From contig NZ_JRPL02000004.1 of the NCBI RefSeq assembly GCF_000765905.2, positions 1 through 64,000 of the forward strand: a stretch of 64,000 nt of DNA, given 5' to 3'. The stretch is from Helicobacter trogontum. GTDB taxonomy: Bacteria > Campylobacterota > Campylobacteria > Campylobacterales > Helicobacteraceae. Under the pieces are notes generated by a model. That model was not told the origin of the DNA, did not search any database, and saw only the letters and a program-made list of their open reading frames with translations. This document shows positions 1-10,549 of this stretch, piece after piece; positions within the stretch are counted from its first letter, which is position 1; each line of letters begins with the position of its first letter. The translations under genes were made by a program, and so were the position numbers.

Positions 1-23
1 ACAAATATATTGCTAGTTTTGTT

Positions 24-739
24 GTTAAGGCAATATGTAGATGGGTGTTTTTATGGAAATGATTTCATATAACTCTTTCATATTTGCGTTATCGAGTGCA
101 AATATCCCATATGTTGCTACCACTTGCACTCAAATTATCAAATATCTGTTGTAATGAGGTCAATAAGATATCAATACCAACAATACCGATTAATTGTCCA
201 TTTTTATGTATTGGCATAGCATAAGTAAGACTTGGTTCTCCTGTCACAGAATCTTTATACACTTCTGTTTGAAACAAACCATTGTTTTCTAGTGCACCAA
301 TATACCAGCTACGTTGTGTAACATTATAGCTATGTCCTTGACCGCCCCTTACACCAAAAAGAACTGATGTATTTGTAATATTATTTTCTATGATCTCACC
401 TGTTGGCAAACCAATATAACTCGCAAGTAATCCAGCAGTAATCCTGTGCCCTCTTAACAATGGTCCAACATTAGCAATGATTTTTTCTTTAGAATCTAAT
501 TCCTCAAAAGGCATAGCCTCTATCATAGACACTAGTCCTTGAAGTGCCATGGTAGATCGAACATTAACATCTTGCAGCATTAAATCCACAGCATGTAATT
601 GTTCGGCTTGTGCGTGTAAGGCATTCTTCATTGACACTTTTTCACTCATTAACATATTGCCCACACTTAACCCTAAAATTGCCACAGCGATAATCAAGCT
701 AGCAATCAATGCTACCCTAGTCTTAACAGCTATATTCAC
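24..739 (-). pseudogene. Broken chemoreceptor, sensor part only (frameshifted)
   Basis: The N-terminal part of a methyl-accepting chemotaxis protein. It has one membrane helix at about residues 7-30 and then a periplasmic dCache-like domain (motifs such as NVGPLL, RSWYIGA, LIGIVGIDI) related to that of the intact receptor at 39709-41715. The first frame stops at 89 after SNIWDICTR. Reading one frame over from about position 115 gives GIFALDNANMKELYEII and continues to a stop at 24-26, which indicates a one-base deletion. No HAMP or signalling domain follows inside the window. The start is probably GTG at 739, behind AAAGGAGAGG. I infer a decayed gene, although more of it may lie beyond the window edge. 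Confidence 0.6.
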
Positions 740-1395
740 AATCCTCTCCTTTAAGAACAAAATATATTTTTACATACTATAAACTCACTTTTTACAATAA
801 ATGCTTTTTGATTAGATGATGCATAATATTGTAAATAAATGGATAGTTTTTTATAGTTTGTATAATGAGGTGAGCTTGGATTATATAAAATAAATTTAAT
901 TTTTTTCAAAAAAATATTTATAAAACTCAAAAATTTAATGAATATGTTTCTATATTATACAATTTAATATAATTAAGTGCTTTTGTGTAACATATTATTG
1001 CGTATGAGCTTTTTGGTATATTGTTTTATTGGATGACTTTTGATGATTTATATTTATCAATTCCCAAGACATTATTTCACTTTATACAAAACCACAATGC
1101 TTACATATACATATAAGTTGCATTTCTAAAAAAATATTACAACTTTTTACCTATCTATCAAACATTATCTTAACATTGCTTTTTTATAGCACTTTCTTTA
1201 TAGGGTTAAGAGAATAAAAATACTAAAATTGCGTGTAAGGTTCAGAATCTATACACAACACTTTTCAATCAATTATTTTTCAGGGTTTACTCTACCAAAA
1301 AGTCCTTCTATACAAATTACCAATACAACCTAATTGTCTTATTAATATTCTAAAAAAGTCTTCAGGCACAAAACATTTATTGCCATTAATGTGAA
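740..1395. other. Intergenic, very AT-rich, no gene seen
   Basis: About 650 bases between the broken receptor and the penicillin-binding protein gene, which ends at 1396. Only short, frequently interrupted reading frames are present, with many A and T runs around 890-960. I recognise no RNA gene. It may carry the promoter of the receptor remnant near its left edge. Confidence 0.5.
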
Positions 1396-3468
1396 TTAGA
1401 ATATGATATTATCTGCTTCTTTTAGACGCTCTTGCTGTTCTATTTGTTCATAGTTAATACGTGAAGTATCTGTATAATAAATAGTCTCATCCCCAATTCT
1501 TTGTTGATAAACCCCATTTGGCGTTCTAAAGCTTCTTTGCATACCCGGATTAATCTCTAGAGCCCTCTGCATGAAGTCAGCAAATACAGGTGCAGAAATA
1601 TTTCCACCATATGCACCACCGCCAATAGACATGTTATCATCTCTACCATACCATACTATTGCCTGTAAATCTGGCGTATAGCCGCAAAACCACACATCTC
1701 TTGATTGATTTGATGTTCCTGTTTTTCCTGCAACTTGTAAGCCATTGACCTTTGCACGATAACCTGTACCTTTTTGAACAGTGTTACGCAAAATTGATGT
1801 AATCAAAAATGCTTGTTGTGGTGTCGTCACGTTATGTTGCGTAGTTTGGAATAAAAATTCTTTTCCTTGAGGATCTATAATCTTTGCAACTACATAGGGT
1901 TTTACAATTGTACCTGCATTAGAAAAAAGACTATATTGCATGGCAGCTTTCATGGGTGACATAGATAGGCTACCAAGCACAACCGTTAAATCCCGCGGAA
2001 AATTCTCAAAACCAAAGGATTCTAATCCTGCATATAGGGCACCTTCAGTAATCTTTAAAGCAGTGTCAATAGCAGGAATGTTTAATGACTTTTCAAGTGC
2101 AGTCTGCATAGTAACAGGTCCCAAAAATTTACGCGTGTCATTATTTGGCTGCCATAGATTAGATCCACCACCAAATCTCTTTGGAGAATCTATTACAATT
2201 TCAGCTGGAGAGTAGCCCTTATCAAACGCAAGTTGATATACAAAGGGTTTCATGGTACTACCAAATTGCCTATTTGCTTGTGTGGCACGATTAAATGAAC
2301 TCTTATTATGATCTATACCACCAACCATTGCTAAGACCTCACCAGTATGAGGATTTGTGACAACAATTGCTCCATTCAGTGTTGTCGCGCTTCGTGCTCT
2401 CAGTTCATCTACCTCAGAGTCCGTGAGCTTTGGCTTTTTCTGCCAACTTCTTACATTCTGTGCTCTCTCTACAATTCTATATTGAATATTCTCATATCCC
2501 TTTAACAAAGCAGCTCTTGCAGCTTCTTGGTAATCAAGATCTATAGTGAGATAAATCTTATATCCACCCGATTTTAAATTCCTAATATTTGATAATTCAC
2601 GTAATGCCTCATCGACAACATATGGAGCTTTATTTTGTGTTAATGTCTGATTATATACCTTTGGGATTTCTTTTACTGCTTGATGGAACTCACTTTGTGA
2701 AATCCAACCAAGATCATACATGCGTTTTAATATAGCATTTGCACGATTGAGTGAGTTTTTTAAATGCCTAGTTGGATCGTATTTTACAGGAGATTTTGGC
2801 AATCCAACAAGCATTGCGATTTCTTTGAGTGTTAATTCGTCGAGATTTTTCTTAAAGTAACCAAGTGCCGCAGTCTTTATACCATAATATCCGTGCCCAA
2901 GAAAAATATAATTGAGATAACGTTCTAATATCTGTTCTTTAGTTAATACCTGCTCGGCACGAATAGAAAGTAAAAACTCTTTTAGTTTTCTGTCTAACGT
3001 TCTATCATTTGTCAAAAGCATATTTTTTACAAGTTGTTGCGTTAATGTGCTACCACCTTCCATATAACGCATATTAACCACGTTCTTAAAAATAGCACGC
3101 ATAATGGCATCAAAATTCACACCATCATGTTCAAAAAACATTGTATCTTCAACTGCTAATAATGCTTCTATAACCCGACCAGGTATTTCATCATATTTTA
3201 CATAGAATCTATATTCTTCATCAAAAAGATTTGCAACCAAACGACCTTTTGCATCAAAAACCTGTGTGACTTCATTTGGGTGATAATCAACCATAGCATG
3301 CACCTGTGGCGATAACTCTTTGTAAAGTTGATATCCATAGTAGCCAACTACGCATACTATAACCGCAGACAATGCGAGAAAGACATAAAAAAGTACACCA
3401 AAAACCCTAAAAACACCTTTAGCCTTTTTTGGTGTTTCATAAATGTCATCAAGCCGTGCTGCTGCCAT
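1396..3468 (-). CDS. pbpA: Penicillin-binding protein 1A (bifunctional transglycosylase/transpeptidase)
   Basis: A class A penicillin-binding protein that polymerises and cross-links peptidoglycan at the outer face of the inner membrane. Counting from the ATG at 3468 (690 residues), a membrane anchor lies at about 20-48. The GT51 transglycosylase motifs follow: EDTMFFEHDG (107-116), GGSTLTQQLVKN and the RYLNYIFLGHGYYG region. The transpeptidase domain has the serine motif STMK (404-407), SLN (461-463) and KTGT (582-585). The ATG is preferred over an upstream in-frame TTG at 3483 because GGATTAGAGAT lies just before it. It is transcribed alone, 450 bases downstream of rpmB. Confidence 0.95.
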   Translation of the reverse strand: MAAARLDDIYETPKKAKGVFRVFGVLFYVFLALSAVIVCVVGYYGYQLYKELSPQVHAMVDYHPNEVTQVFDAKGRLVANLFDEEYRFYVKYDEIPGRVIEALLAVEDTMFFEHDGVNFDAIMRAIFKNVVNMRYMEGGSTLTQQLVKNMLLTNDRTLDRKLKEFLLSIRAEQVLTKEQILERYLNYIFLGHGYYGIKTAALGYFKKNLDELTLKEIAMLVGLPKSPVKYDPTRHLKNSLNRANAILKRMYDLGWISQSEFHQAVKEIPKVYNQTLTQNKAPYVVDEALRELSNIRNLKSGGYKIYLTIDLDYQEAARAALLKGYENIQYRIVERAQNVRSWQKKPKLTDSEVDELRARSATTLNGAIVVTNPHTGEVLAMVGGIDHNKSSFNRATQANRQFGSTMKPFVYQLAFDKGYSPAEIVIDSPKRFGGGSNLWQPNNDTRKFLGPVTMQTALEKSLNIPAIDTALKITEGALYAGLESFGFENFPRDLTVVLGSLSMSPMKAAMQYSLFSNAGTIVKPYVVAKIIDPQGKEFLFQTTQHNVTTPQQAFLITSILRNTVQKGTGYRAKVNGLQVAGKTGTSNQSRDVWFCGYTPDLQAIVWYGRDDNMSIGGGAYGGNISAPVFADFMQRALEINPGMQRSFRTPNGVYQQRIGDETIYYTDTSRINYEQIEQQERLKEADNIIF

Positions 3469-3483
3469 TATCTCTAATCCCAA

Positions 3484-3918
3484 CCATTTTTAGATTTTAT
3501 AATGTCGTTCTGTGATCGCAAATAAGATAGCATATTTAAAATATATCAAAATGCTACATGTCATCGCGTAAAAGCCTTCAAGCTGTAGCCTATTCACGTT
3601 CCAAAGTATCTATGATGTTAAGTAACTTACAATTCTAATCTTTATTGGAGGTCATGATTGAGTAGCAACATTGTCACACTAAGATCTTAATAAAAGCACT
3701 TGCTTAACTATCCAGCTAAAGACACGACAAGCACTTCTAAAAGAACATGCCATCACACATCTTCACACTAGTTAAGTAACACACCCACTCAACTACTTAA
3801 ATCTCTAAGAGTTAAAGACTTTGCATACAACCAAAGACATTCAGAGACGATGCTGCTCTACACCTACCCCACTATCTAAAAATTATCCCAAATGTAAAAA
3901 CTTAATAATATAGAAAAA
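3484..3918. other. Non-coding block with coding-like base composition
   Basis: About 430 bases between rpmB and the penicillin-binding protein gene, without an open frame of useful length. From 3541 to 3840 the G+C is about 35 percent by hand count, clearly above other spacers here. The word GTTAAGTAAC occurs twice (3617-3626 and 3771-3780). It could be a structured RNA or a decayed gene. No known RNA family was recognised. Confidence 0.4.
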
Positions 3919-4110
3919 TTACTTACTTTTCTTCTTTAAAGTTCTTAAAGTTGAAGCTGCTACTTTGATTCGAATAGAAGTGCCATCCTCAAGCTTTAAA
4001 CGCATACTTCTAAGGTTTGGTAGGCTTCGTTTTTTTGTCTTATTATTTGCATGACTTACATTGCATCCCACCATAACACCTTTTCCAGTAATATCACATC
4101 TTCGCGCCAT
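3919..4110 (-). CDS. rpmB: 50S ribosomal protein L28
   Basis: A basic 63-residue protein that starts [11 protein letters not shown] and contains [12 protein letters not shown] and [14 protein letters not shown], the typical L28 signature. It is a structural protein of the large ribosomal subunit and of normal length. It lies 66 bases downstream of def on the same strand, so the two may be cotranscribed. Confidence 0.96.
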   Translation of the reverse strand: MARRCDITGKGVMVGCNVSHANNKTKKRSLPNLRSMRLKLEDGTSIRIKVAASTLRTLKKKSK

Positions 4111-4176
4111 AAAATATCCTTAACTATCAAAATAAAGCTTTTATTCTATCGTATATAGTCTTATATATCGCTTAAA

Positions 4177-4692
4177 CTACGCGGTCTTTTTATTCTTTTT
4201 TAACTCTTTCTCAAATTTCTTTCTCTTTAGTAATGACAATTTATCCACAAACAAAATTCCATTTAAATGATCCATTTCATGTTGCACAGCCACTGCCATA
4301 AAGCCACTAAAATTTTTTTCATGTATAACACCAAATCTATCTTGATACTTCACCTTTATTTGATCAAAACGGCTAACTTCTTCATAGAATCCAGGCACAG
4401 ACAAACAACCCTCATTCCACAGAATCTCACCTTCTGTATGTAGAATAATAGGATTAATCATCTCAAGTAGATCTTCTTTATATTGTGTATTATCCTCTTC
4501 TCTTGGTATATTGACAATTAGAATTTTTAAAGGTTTTGCCACTTGGATTGCAGCTAATCCTACACCATTATGTGCTATCATAGTTTCATACATGGAATCT
4601 AAAAATTCATGCAATGAATCATCAAAAACTTGAACTTCCTGCGAAATTGTACGTAATATTTTATTTGGATAATGAATAATTTCTAGTACCAT
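4177..4692 (-). CDS. def: Peptide deformylase
   Basis: A metalloenzyme that removes the formyl group from the initiator methionine of new proteins. All three family motifs are present: GVGLAAIQ (43-50), EGCLS (94-98) with the metal-binding cysteine, and QHEMDH (137-142) with both metal-binding histidines and the catalytic glutamate. The length of 171 residues is normal. The gene is divergent from tatD, and the 128-base gap holds the promoters. Confidence 0.97.
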   Translation of the reverse strand: MVLEIIHYPNKILRTISQEVQVFDDSLHEFLDSMYETMIAHNGVGLAAIQVAKPLKILIVNIPREEDNTQYKEDLLEMINPIILHTEGEILWNEGCLSVPGFYEEVSRFDQIKVKYQDRFGVIHEKNFSGFMAVAVQHEMDHLNGILFVDKLSLLKRKKFEKELKKNKKTA

Positions 4693-4785
4693 AAGAACAC
4701 TCCAAATGCAAACTAAAACACAATTCTATCCAAAAATAACTTACATGTAAATGCAAAACAGATTCAATATATAACTTTGAACGGC

Positions 4786-4791
4786 TATAAT
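4786..4791 (+). promoter_or_regulatory. Probable -10 box of tatD
   Basis: A consensus TATAAT 30 bases upstream of the tatD ATG, in AT-rich DNA without a clear -35 box. That is usual for sigma-70 promoters in Helicobacter. Confidence 0.5.
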
Positions 4792-4820
4792 ATCGCTTTA
4801 TTTTTATGATTGGAGTGATT

Positions 4821-5639
4821 ATGATTGATACACATATCCATCTTGATTCTAAAGATTTTAGCAATGATCTTGCTTTAGTGTTAGATAGAGCAAAAAAAAA
4901 TAATGTAGAATCTTTTATAATACCTGCCGCCTCTACGCATACACTAAATGATGCACAACAAATTGCAAATACTTATGATAATGTATATTATGCGGTGGGA
5001 ATCCACCCTTGTCATGCTGATGAGATGTATTTAGATCTTGCAAATAAAACCCCAAATACGCATGTCTTAGAAACTCTGCAAGAATATATAAAATCATCAA
5101 AATGCAAAGCTATTGGAGAGTGTGGACTTGACTTTTATCATATTGAAAAAGATGATACGCAAGCAATAGATATGCAAATAGAAGTCTTTAATATGCAAAT
5201 AGAATGGGCAATAAAATATGATTTACCTTTAATCTTACATGTAAGAGATTCTAAAGATGATTATAAAGCAAGCATGGAAGTAGCAAAGATTCTCTCTCAT
5301 TATATAAAAACAGGCAATAAGATTCGCGGGGTTTTTCATTGTTATAATGCATGTGAAGTGTTGCTTGATTTTTCAGAATATTTTTATTATGGTATCGGAG
5401 GTATTATTACTTTTAAAAATGCTCATGATTTACTCTCTGTAACACCAAAAATTCCGCTATCAAAAATTGTACTAGAGACAGATGCCCCATATCTTGCCCC
5501 TACACCACATAGAGGAAAAAGAAATGAATCAAGCTTTCTTATACATGTCGCAAACAAGCTTAGCGAGATTCTAAACCTCACGACTAATGAGATTATAAAC
5601 CTTACTACAAATAATGCAAAAAATTTGTTTAGAATCTAA
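4821..5639 (+). CDS. tatD: TatD family metal-dependent hydrolase (DNase)
   Basis: A TIM-barrel metal-dependent nuclease of the TatD/YcfH family. The metal site is visible: the HxH of MIDTHIHLD at the N-terminus, the glutamate in GECGLDF, LILHVRDS, GVFHCYNA and the C-terminal ETDAPYLAPTPHRGKRNE. The ATG at 4821 is chosen over the one at 4806 because GGAG lies directly before it and MIDTHIHLD is the usual start of the family. That gives 272 residues. The family acts on DNA ends, but the substrate here is inferred from homology only. Confidence 0.93.
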   Translation: MIDTHIHLDSKDFSNDLALVLDRAKKNNVESFIIPAASTHTLNDAQQIANTYDNVYYAVGIHPCHADEMYLDLANKTPNTHVLETLQEYIKSSKCKAIGECGLDFYHIEKDDTQAIDMQIEVFNMQIEWAIKYDLPLILHVRDSKDDYKASMEVAKILSHYIKTGNKIRGVFHCYNACEVLLDFSEYFYYGIGGIITFKNAHDLLSVTPKIPLSKIVLETDAPYLAPTPHRGKRNESSFLIHVANKLSEILNLTTNEIINLTTNNAKNLFRI

Positions 5640-6219
5640 GATATTGGTTTTTAGCAAGAAACAAAAAAGGTTGTGCACATTAGGGACTACAATAACTAAA
5701 GATTTAAATCAATAAAATAGTAAAATTAGAGAAAATTTTGAGTGAAGTTGTATCTAAATGGTATTGGTCTTATATAAGGCTTGAGAAATAGCAAGTAAGT
5801 CATATATTAGCACTAGTATATAATAAATACCATTCTTCTTTATATGCTTAAGAAAAAAGTAGAAAATTGTAAATACAATGAAGTAATAACTATAGGATTT
5901 GAAGATAGAGGTGAATAAAATTTCACTTTATATAATAAATTTTATGCTTTATAGCACGCACCACATTAAGCTATATTTGTAATGTTTTTCGCTTATAATA
6001 TAACTTAAAGATTCTTGAATATTTCTTACAAATTATATACAAAAATCTTTTTAGGTATTTTTGCATGTGCTATTAAGGCAGTTTTGTGAGTGTTAAGTGT
6101 ATATAAAATGCAGACTATATCCAAAAAAAGAATCCAATGATTAAGGGTTAAAAAACATGAAAGGTTTAAGTTCCTCTGCATTTTATATAATTATAACTTT
6201 ATAAAATTGCATATATATA
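5640..6219. other. Intergenic spacer between convergent genes, no gene seen
   Basis: About 580 AT-rich bases between the 3' ends of tatD and the Fe-S oxidoreductase gene. All frames are short and have no ribosome binding site. I saw no clear terminator or RNA gene. Confidence 0.5.
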
Positions 6220-7572
6220 TCATAAAGAAAGATTTTCTGCAATTAACTCCAAAGGATGCCTAAAGGCTACATTGACTTTATTTCGTGCCATAGAGTCATC
6301 TATTTGCATACGACATGCACTACATTCCGCACTTACAATATCTGCTCCACTTTGTTGGATATTTACCGCCTTTTTATCACCAACAGACTTTGCAAGATCA
6401 TATTTCTCACTTTGGATTGTAACTCCGCCAAAACCACAACATACATTGTAGTCTTTCATTTCCTTTAATTTAAAGTTTTGTAAAAGTTGTCTAGGCTCTT
6501 TATAAATCTGTAGCACCTTTCTAGCATGACATGGATCATGATAAGTTATGCTCCTATCCTCTTTTTTAGAATCTTGCAATAGCTCATTTAAATGTGTGTG
6601 ATCATGCAACCATTTACTTGCCATATGTGTTTTTTTCTCTAGAATCTTTAACTTTGCGATATATTCACTATTGTCATTACCATACACTTCACTTTCGATC
6701 TCTAGTGCATTATGCCAATCATGTAAAAGCATAGCAGCACAAGTAGCCTCTGGTATAAGCAATGCTTCTAAATCTTCAAGTAATGGTAAAAGATAGTTGA
6801 GATTTTTTTTGATAAGTTTGGTAGTATTGCGAATATCGCCGCTAAAGAATGCGGGTGCACCACAGCATTCTTGCTTTTTTGGCACAAGCACATCAATACC
6901 CAGTTTATCTAAAATCTTTAATAAACTCACGCCAACATTTTTATAGTTATAATTGCTTAAACAACCTATATAAATACCCACTTTGCGTTTTCTATCATTT
7001 TGTTTTTGTCTTGATTCTATGAGCCCATTATGACTTTGCAAAAAGCTTTTTGCATTCAATGGCATGATAGCCCTATCACCTATCTTTGGGATTTTAAAAC
7101 GCATTTTTTTAAATCCATCTTGTGTTTTAAATAAACATGGATTAAAGTAATAGCCCATTGAAAAGACTATATTTAGAACACTTCTTTTACCAAGTAGATA
7201 GAACATGATTTTTTTATAAAGTGGGATTCCATATTGTTTAGCAATATCTACACGGGTTCTCTGTATTACCACATCAACAGGTAAATGCATAGGACATTGC
7301 TCTACACATGTTGTGCAAAGAAAACATGATTCTATGGAATCTTTTAATTGTTTATCAAGCAATAGTCGCCCTTTTGCATACGCATTTGCTAAGTCGAGAT
7401 AACCCCGTGGCGATGTAATCTCATCTCTATTTACTCCATAAATTGTGCATGTTGGCACACATTTTGCACACTTGACGCAACTCATTGCACTTTTTTCTAA
7501 AATGCTTGGGTGTTTTGTTTGAGTATTTGTATTTATTTGATTGAACTTCCTTATTTCATTTTGGCTTGACAC
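6220..7572 (-). CDS. GlcF-like (Fe-S)-binding oxidoreductase subunit
   Basis: A 450-residue protein with two 4Fe-4S ferredoxin-type motifs, CVKCAKCVPTC (C32-C42) and CFLCTTCVEQCP (C83-C93). Two cysteine-rich CCG domains follow, with QECCGAPAFFSGD and YNVCCGFGG. This is the architecture of the iron-sulfur subunit of glycolate oxidase (GlcF), of GlpC and of related heterodisulfide-reductase-like enzymes, which pass electrons from a flavoprotein to the quinone pool. No flavoprotein partner lies beside it, so the substrate (glycolate, lactate or another) cannot be told. The start is GTG behind AAAGGGAAG. Confidence 0.85.
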   Translation of the reverse strand: MSSQNEIRKFNQINTNTQTKHPSILEKSAMSCVKCAKCVPTCTIYGVNRDEITSPRGYLDLANAYAKGRLLLDKQLKDSIESCFLCTTCVEQCPMHLPVDVVIQRTRVDIAKQYGIPLYKKIMFYLLGKRSVLNIVFSMGYYFNPCLFKTQDGFKKMRFKIPKIGDRAIMPLNAKSFLQSHNGLIESRQKQNDRKRKVGIYIGCLSNYNYKNVGVSLLKILDKLGIDVLVPKKQECCGAPAFFSGDIRNTTKLIKKNLNYLLPLLEDLEALLIPEATCAAMLLHDWHNALEIESEVYGNDNSEYIAKLKILEKKTHMASKWLHDHTHLNELLQDSKKEDRSITYHDPCHARKVLQIYKEPRQLLQNFKLKEMKDYNVCCGFGGVTIQSEKYDLAKSVGDKKAVNIQQSGADIVSAECSACRMQIDDSMARNKVNVAFRHPLELIAENLSL

Positions 7573-8243
7573 ATACTTCCCTTTGTATTTAAATGTGTGG
7601 ATTCTAAAATATTTTAGTTAATATGCTATTGAGTGAGAAAATATTCATTGGGATTTTATAACCATAAAAACATATATAATGTAATTTATTGTTCTAAAAA
7701 CTTTTTGACATGCTCTACTATAATTTTTTCGAGTTAGAATTTAATCATATTGGAAAGAGTATTCTACACAACATAATTTCTCTATCATATTAGATAAATT
7801 GATAAAAACTAAGCAAAATTACTAATAACATATCGCTACCAATAACATATCTAGGTGGTTTCTAAAAAGCATGAAAGATTCTTACTTTGCATTTTACTAT
7901 GATGTATAAAATAAAAGATAACATATTAAGCATAGTGTGTGTTTATTATTTTGTCCAAGCAAGTCTATATCAATGGGCTTTATATTACTACATCCTTAGT
8001 CACACTAGGATATATATTTAACCAAAAATCAAAATTGTTTTTATAAAACTTATTACTTATATTTACATATATTATAGGAGTATTGCAATAGATCTAAATA
8101 TTCTTTTGTGTTTATTGTCTGTGTCTCTTTTATAAAACATGAATTATTGAATGCAAATATACGAAAAAGTTTGCACTATTTAGATTCTAAAAACAGCAAA
8201 GATGTATAATAATGCTCGATTTAATTTGAGTGAGAGGAAGTTT
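7573..8243. other. Divergent intergenic region, no gene seen
   Basis: About 670 AT-rich bases between the divergent Fe-S oxidoreductase and LpxR-like genes. It presumably holds both promoters. It contains one TAGATTCTA word at 8181-8189. No reading frame with a ribosome binding site was found. Confidence 0.5.
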
Positions 8244-9251
8244 ATGTGTTTTCAGCATCAGCATGGGATTTATAGAATTTTATTCATACTTACAGGCTTT
8301 GCATGTATGCTAAATACTATTGGATATGCAAGTGAGATTTCTGCCTATAATAAACACCACATTGCATTATCAAGCGATAATGATGTTTATTTTGAGCCCA
8401 CAAACTATGATAGATATTATACAGCAGGGCATAATCTTAGTTATACATCAAAAGAGTGGCAAAATAGCCCACTTCAATCTTTGGCTTTATTCTCTAGACT
8501 TTTTAAAAAAGATCTAGCAAGTTCTTTTAGTATTGGGTTGGGGCAAGAGATTTATACACCCGCGGCACGTTTTGCAGTACATCCACCTGCAGATGATGCA
8601 CCTTATGCTGGTTATCTTTACTTAAATACTATGATACAAAATCGCACAAGTAATTTTTTAGAACAACTTGAATTAAATATTGGTATGGTAGGTAAAGCTG
8701 CACTAGGTAAAGAAGCACAAGATCTAATACATGCACTAGTGCATTATTATCCATTGGCTGGTTGGGATCATCAAATCAAAAATGAATTTATACTGAATGC
8801 ATATTATAAAGCAATGTATCGTGTTGATATTGTCCCAAATATTTTTGATATACTGCCTTATGGTGTAATAGCGCTTGGTAATGCAAATACACACTTAGAA
8901 CTTGGTGCAAAAATGCGTATTGGCTATGGATTGCATGGTGATTTTGGAATCCAAAAAGCAACTTCAAACCATATAGGTACAACAAGTCTAAATGATAATC
9001 TTAGATTCTATGTCATGCTGGGTATTGCCGAGCGTTTTATAGGAAGAAATATTTTTATACAAGGAAATTCTTTTGGCGGATTCCAAACAGAACTTGATAT
9101 GGCAAGATTAATGTATGAAGCAGAGATTGGTGCGTTGATAGCTTGGAAGGGTATATCTCTAGCCTATGTGTATTCATACAAGCAAAAAGAATTTAGCACA
9201 CAATTACTTGATTCTAACTATGCAACATTGCGTTTAGAGATAAGCTTTTAA
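8244..9251 (+). CDS. lpxR: LpxR-type outer membrane lipid A 3'-O-deacylase
   Basis: A DUF2219/LpxR family outer-membrane beta-barrel that removes the 3' acyloxyacyl chain of lipid A; H. pylori has a characterised member. The signal peptide is about residues 1-29 and ends in IGYA. The conserved N-terminal motif SSDNDVYF follows, then the TNYDRYYTAGHNLSY stretch. The chain ends with alternating residues and a terminal phenylalanine (LRLEISF), as expected for a barrel. The start at 8244 is chosen because GAGAGGAAG precedes it, giving 335 residues. It would lower lipid A acylation and endotoxicity. Catalytic residues were not checked by alignment. Confidence 0.85.
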   Translation: MCFQHQHGIYRILFILTGFACMLNTIGYASEISAYNKHHIALSSDNDVYFEPTNYDRYYTAGHNLSYTSKEWQNSPLQSLALFSRLFKKDLASSFSIGLGQEIYTPAARFAVHPPADDAPYAGYLYLNTMIQNRTSNFLEQLELNIGMVGKAALGKEAQDLIHALVHYYPLAGWDHQIKNEFILNAYYKAMYRVDIVPNIFDILPYGVIALGNANTHLELGAKMRIGYGLHGDFGIQKATSNHIGTTSLNDNLRFYVMLGIAERFIGRNIFIQGNSFGGFQTELDMARLMYEAEIGALIAWKGISLAYVYSYKQKEFSTQLLDSNYATLRLEISF

Positions 9252-9769
9252 TTGATTTATAATGAATCCCTGCATGACACAATGTAAGATAAATATGCAA
9301 ATTTAACAAACTTCAGTGCGATGAGGGCTATTAAATCCTACTTTATCGCTTCATGAGAGTGTATATTGTAATAATTTACAATATGCTTAGATAAATAGAA
9401 TCTAAAAGCCTCATAACATTTACGCATGTAAGATATTCTTATTTCTTGCGAGATTATTTCTTATCTAAAGATTTTTAATACTACCGATCGTGTGTATACA
9501 TAACCTTAAATCAGAAATAGTCAATAAAGAATCTTCCATAATGATTATTGTAGGCATATTGATAAGACAATTTATATACAATATCGCTTTAGTGTTTATA
9601 TTATATAATCGCCTTGATCTTATTTGAATTTAAGTCTACAAAAACTTTTTGTAATACCAAATTAATGCAAATTATAGAATCTCATTTATTGTAAGACATA
9701 TTATAATGCAATAAAGCTCTTATAAGGCAGAGGCACGGCACAAGACGTTGTTTAAATGCGATATAGATT
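9252..9769. other. Intergenic spacer between convergent genes, no gene seen
   Basis: About 520 bases of AT-rich sequence between the 3' ends of the LpxR-like and MotE-like genes. It contains TAGAATCTA at 9396-9404. No convincing terminator or RNA gene was seen. Confidence 0.45.
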
Positions 9770-10549
9770 CTAATATATCCTCATATTTCCATCAAAGCTT
9801 TGTGGCACTGCATCACCTTGGGGATTTGTATTTGTCTCCTTGGCATTTTTTGGCATATTATCTTCCACATTAATTCCATCTGGTGTGGCTGGTGGTGGTG
9901 CATTTGGTGGGACTGGTTTTTTATTAGGGAAGTATTTTATAAGCTTAGTAAGCTCTGCGGCTTTGTCTGGTTGCATTTGTGCAAGAATATTCCCCATTTG
10001 ATTTGGTTTCAAGCTTAATAAAATCATAACCGCATCATCTTCTGGCATAGCCGCTAAAATTGGTGCAGCTTTATTATCTTTCATCTTTGCGTAGCTTTCA
10101 GCTAATTTTGTATCCTTCGCACCTGTAATTTGCTTTAAAATTTCTTCATTTTGTGCTAATAATCTTTTTGCCTCATTAAGTCGTGCTTCACTTTCTGCTG
10201 CTTTTTTTGCTTCTTCGTCTCGCATATCAGCATACATTTTTTTTAATGCACTTTCCTTTAATTTCACCTGCTCTTCTTTTTCTTTCAAAAGCTTTGTATT
10301 TTCTGTGGTTAGAATCTGTAGGGTGCTTTGTTGTTGTTGTAATTGCAAAAGACTTGTTGCAAGCTCCTGTTTTCTTGCCTCAAAAATTGCATCACATTGT
10401 TTTGCAAGTTGTTGTGCCGCCTCGGGATCAAAACTCGCACTAGCCGCTAGAGACTGCGTTTTTGCCACATTTTTTTCTTCCTTGCTATCTGCAAACACAT
10501 TTATACATAGACAGCTAACAATAACGCTTCCTAAAAAGACCCTTTTCAT
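9770..10549 (-). CDS. MotE-like periplasmic protein with MgtE N-terminal domain
   Basis: A 259-residue secreted protein. The signal peptide is about 1-20 (MKRVFLGSVIV...NVFA). A long Glu/Lys/Gln-rich coiled coil covers about 45-140. An MgtE_N-like helical repeat follows (AAPILAAMPEDDAVMILLSL, then MGNILAQMQPDKAAELTKLI), and the tail is rich in proline and asparagine. This order matches MotE-type chaperones of the flagellar motor. The longer frame begins with TTG at 10567. The ATG at 10549 is preferred because GAGG lies eight bases upstream. The function is inferred from domain order, and cheV is the next gene upstream on the same strand. Confidence 0.75.
   Translation of the reverse strand: MKRVFLGSVIVSCLCINVFADSKEEKNVAKTQSLAASASFDPEAAQQLAKQCDAIFEARKQELATSLLQLQQQQSTLQILTTENTKLLKEKEEQVKLKESALKKMYADMRDEEAKKAAESEARLNEAKRLLAQNEEILKQITGAKDTKLAESYAKMKDNKAAPILAAMPEDDAVMILLSLKPNQMGNILAQMQPDKAAELTKLIKYFPNKKPVPPNAPPPATPDGINVEDNMPKNAKETNTNPQGDAVPQSFDGNMRIY

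Noticed and set aside
6256-6468. Plus-strand frame inside the Fe-S oxidoreductase gene
   Set aside because: It overlaps a well-supported coding region on the other strand and has no support of its own.
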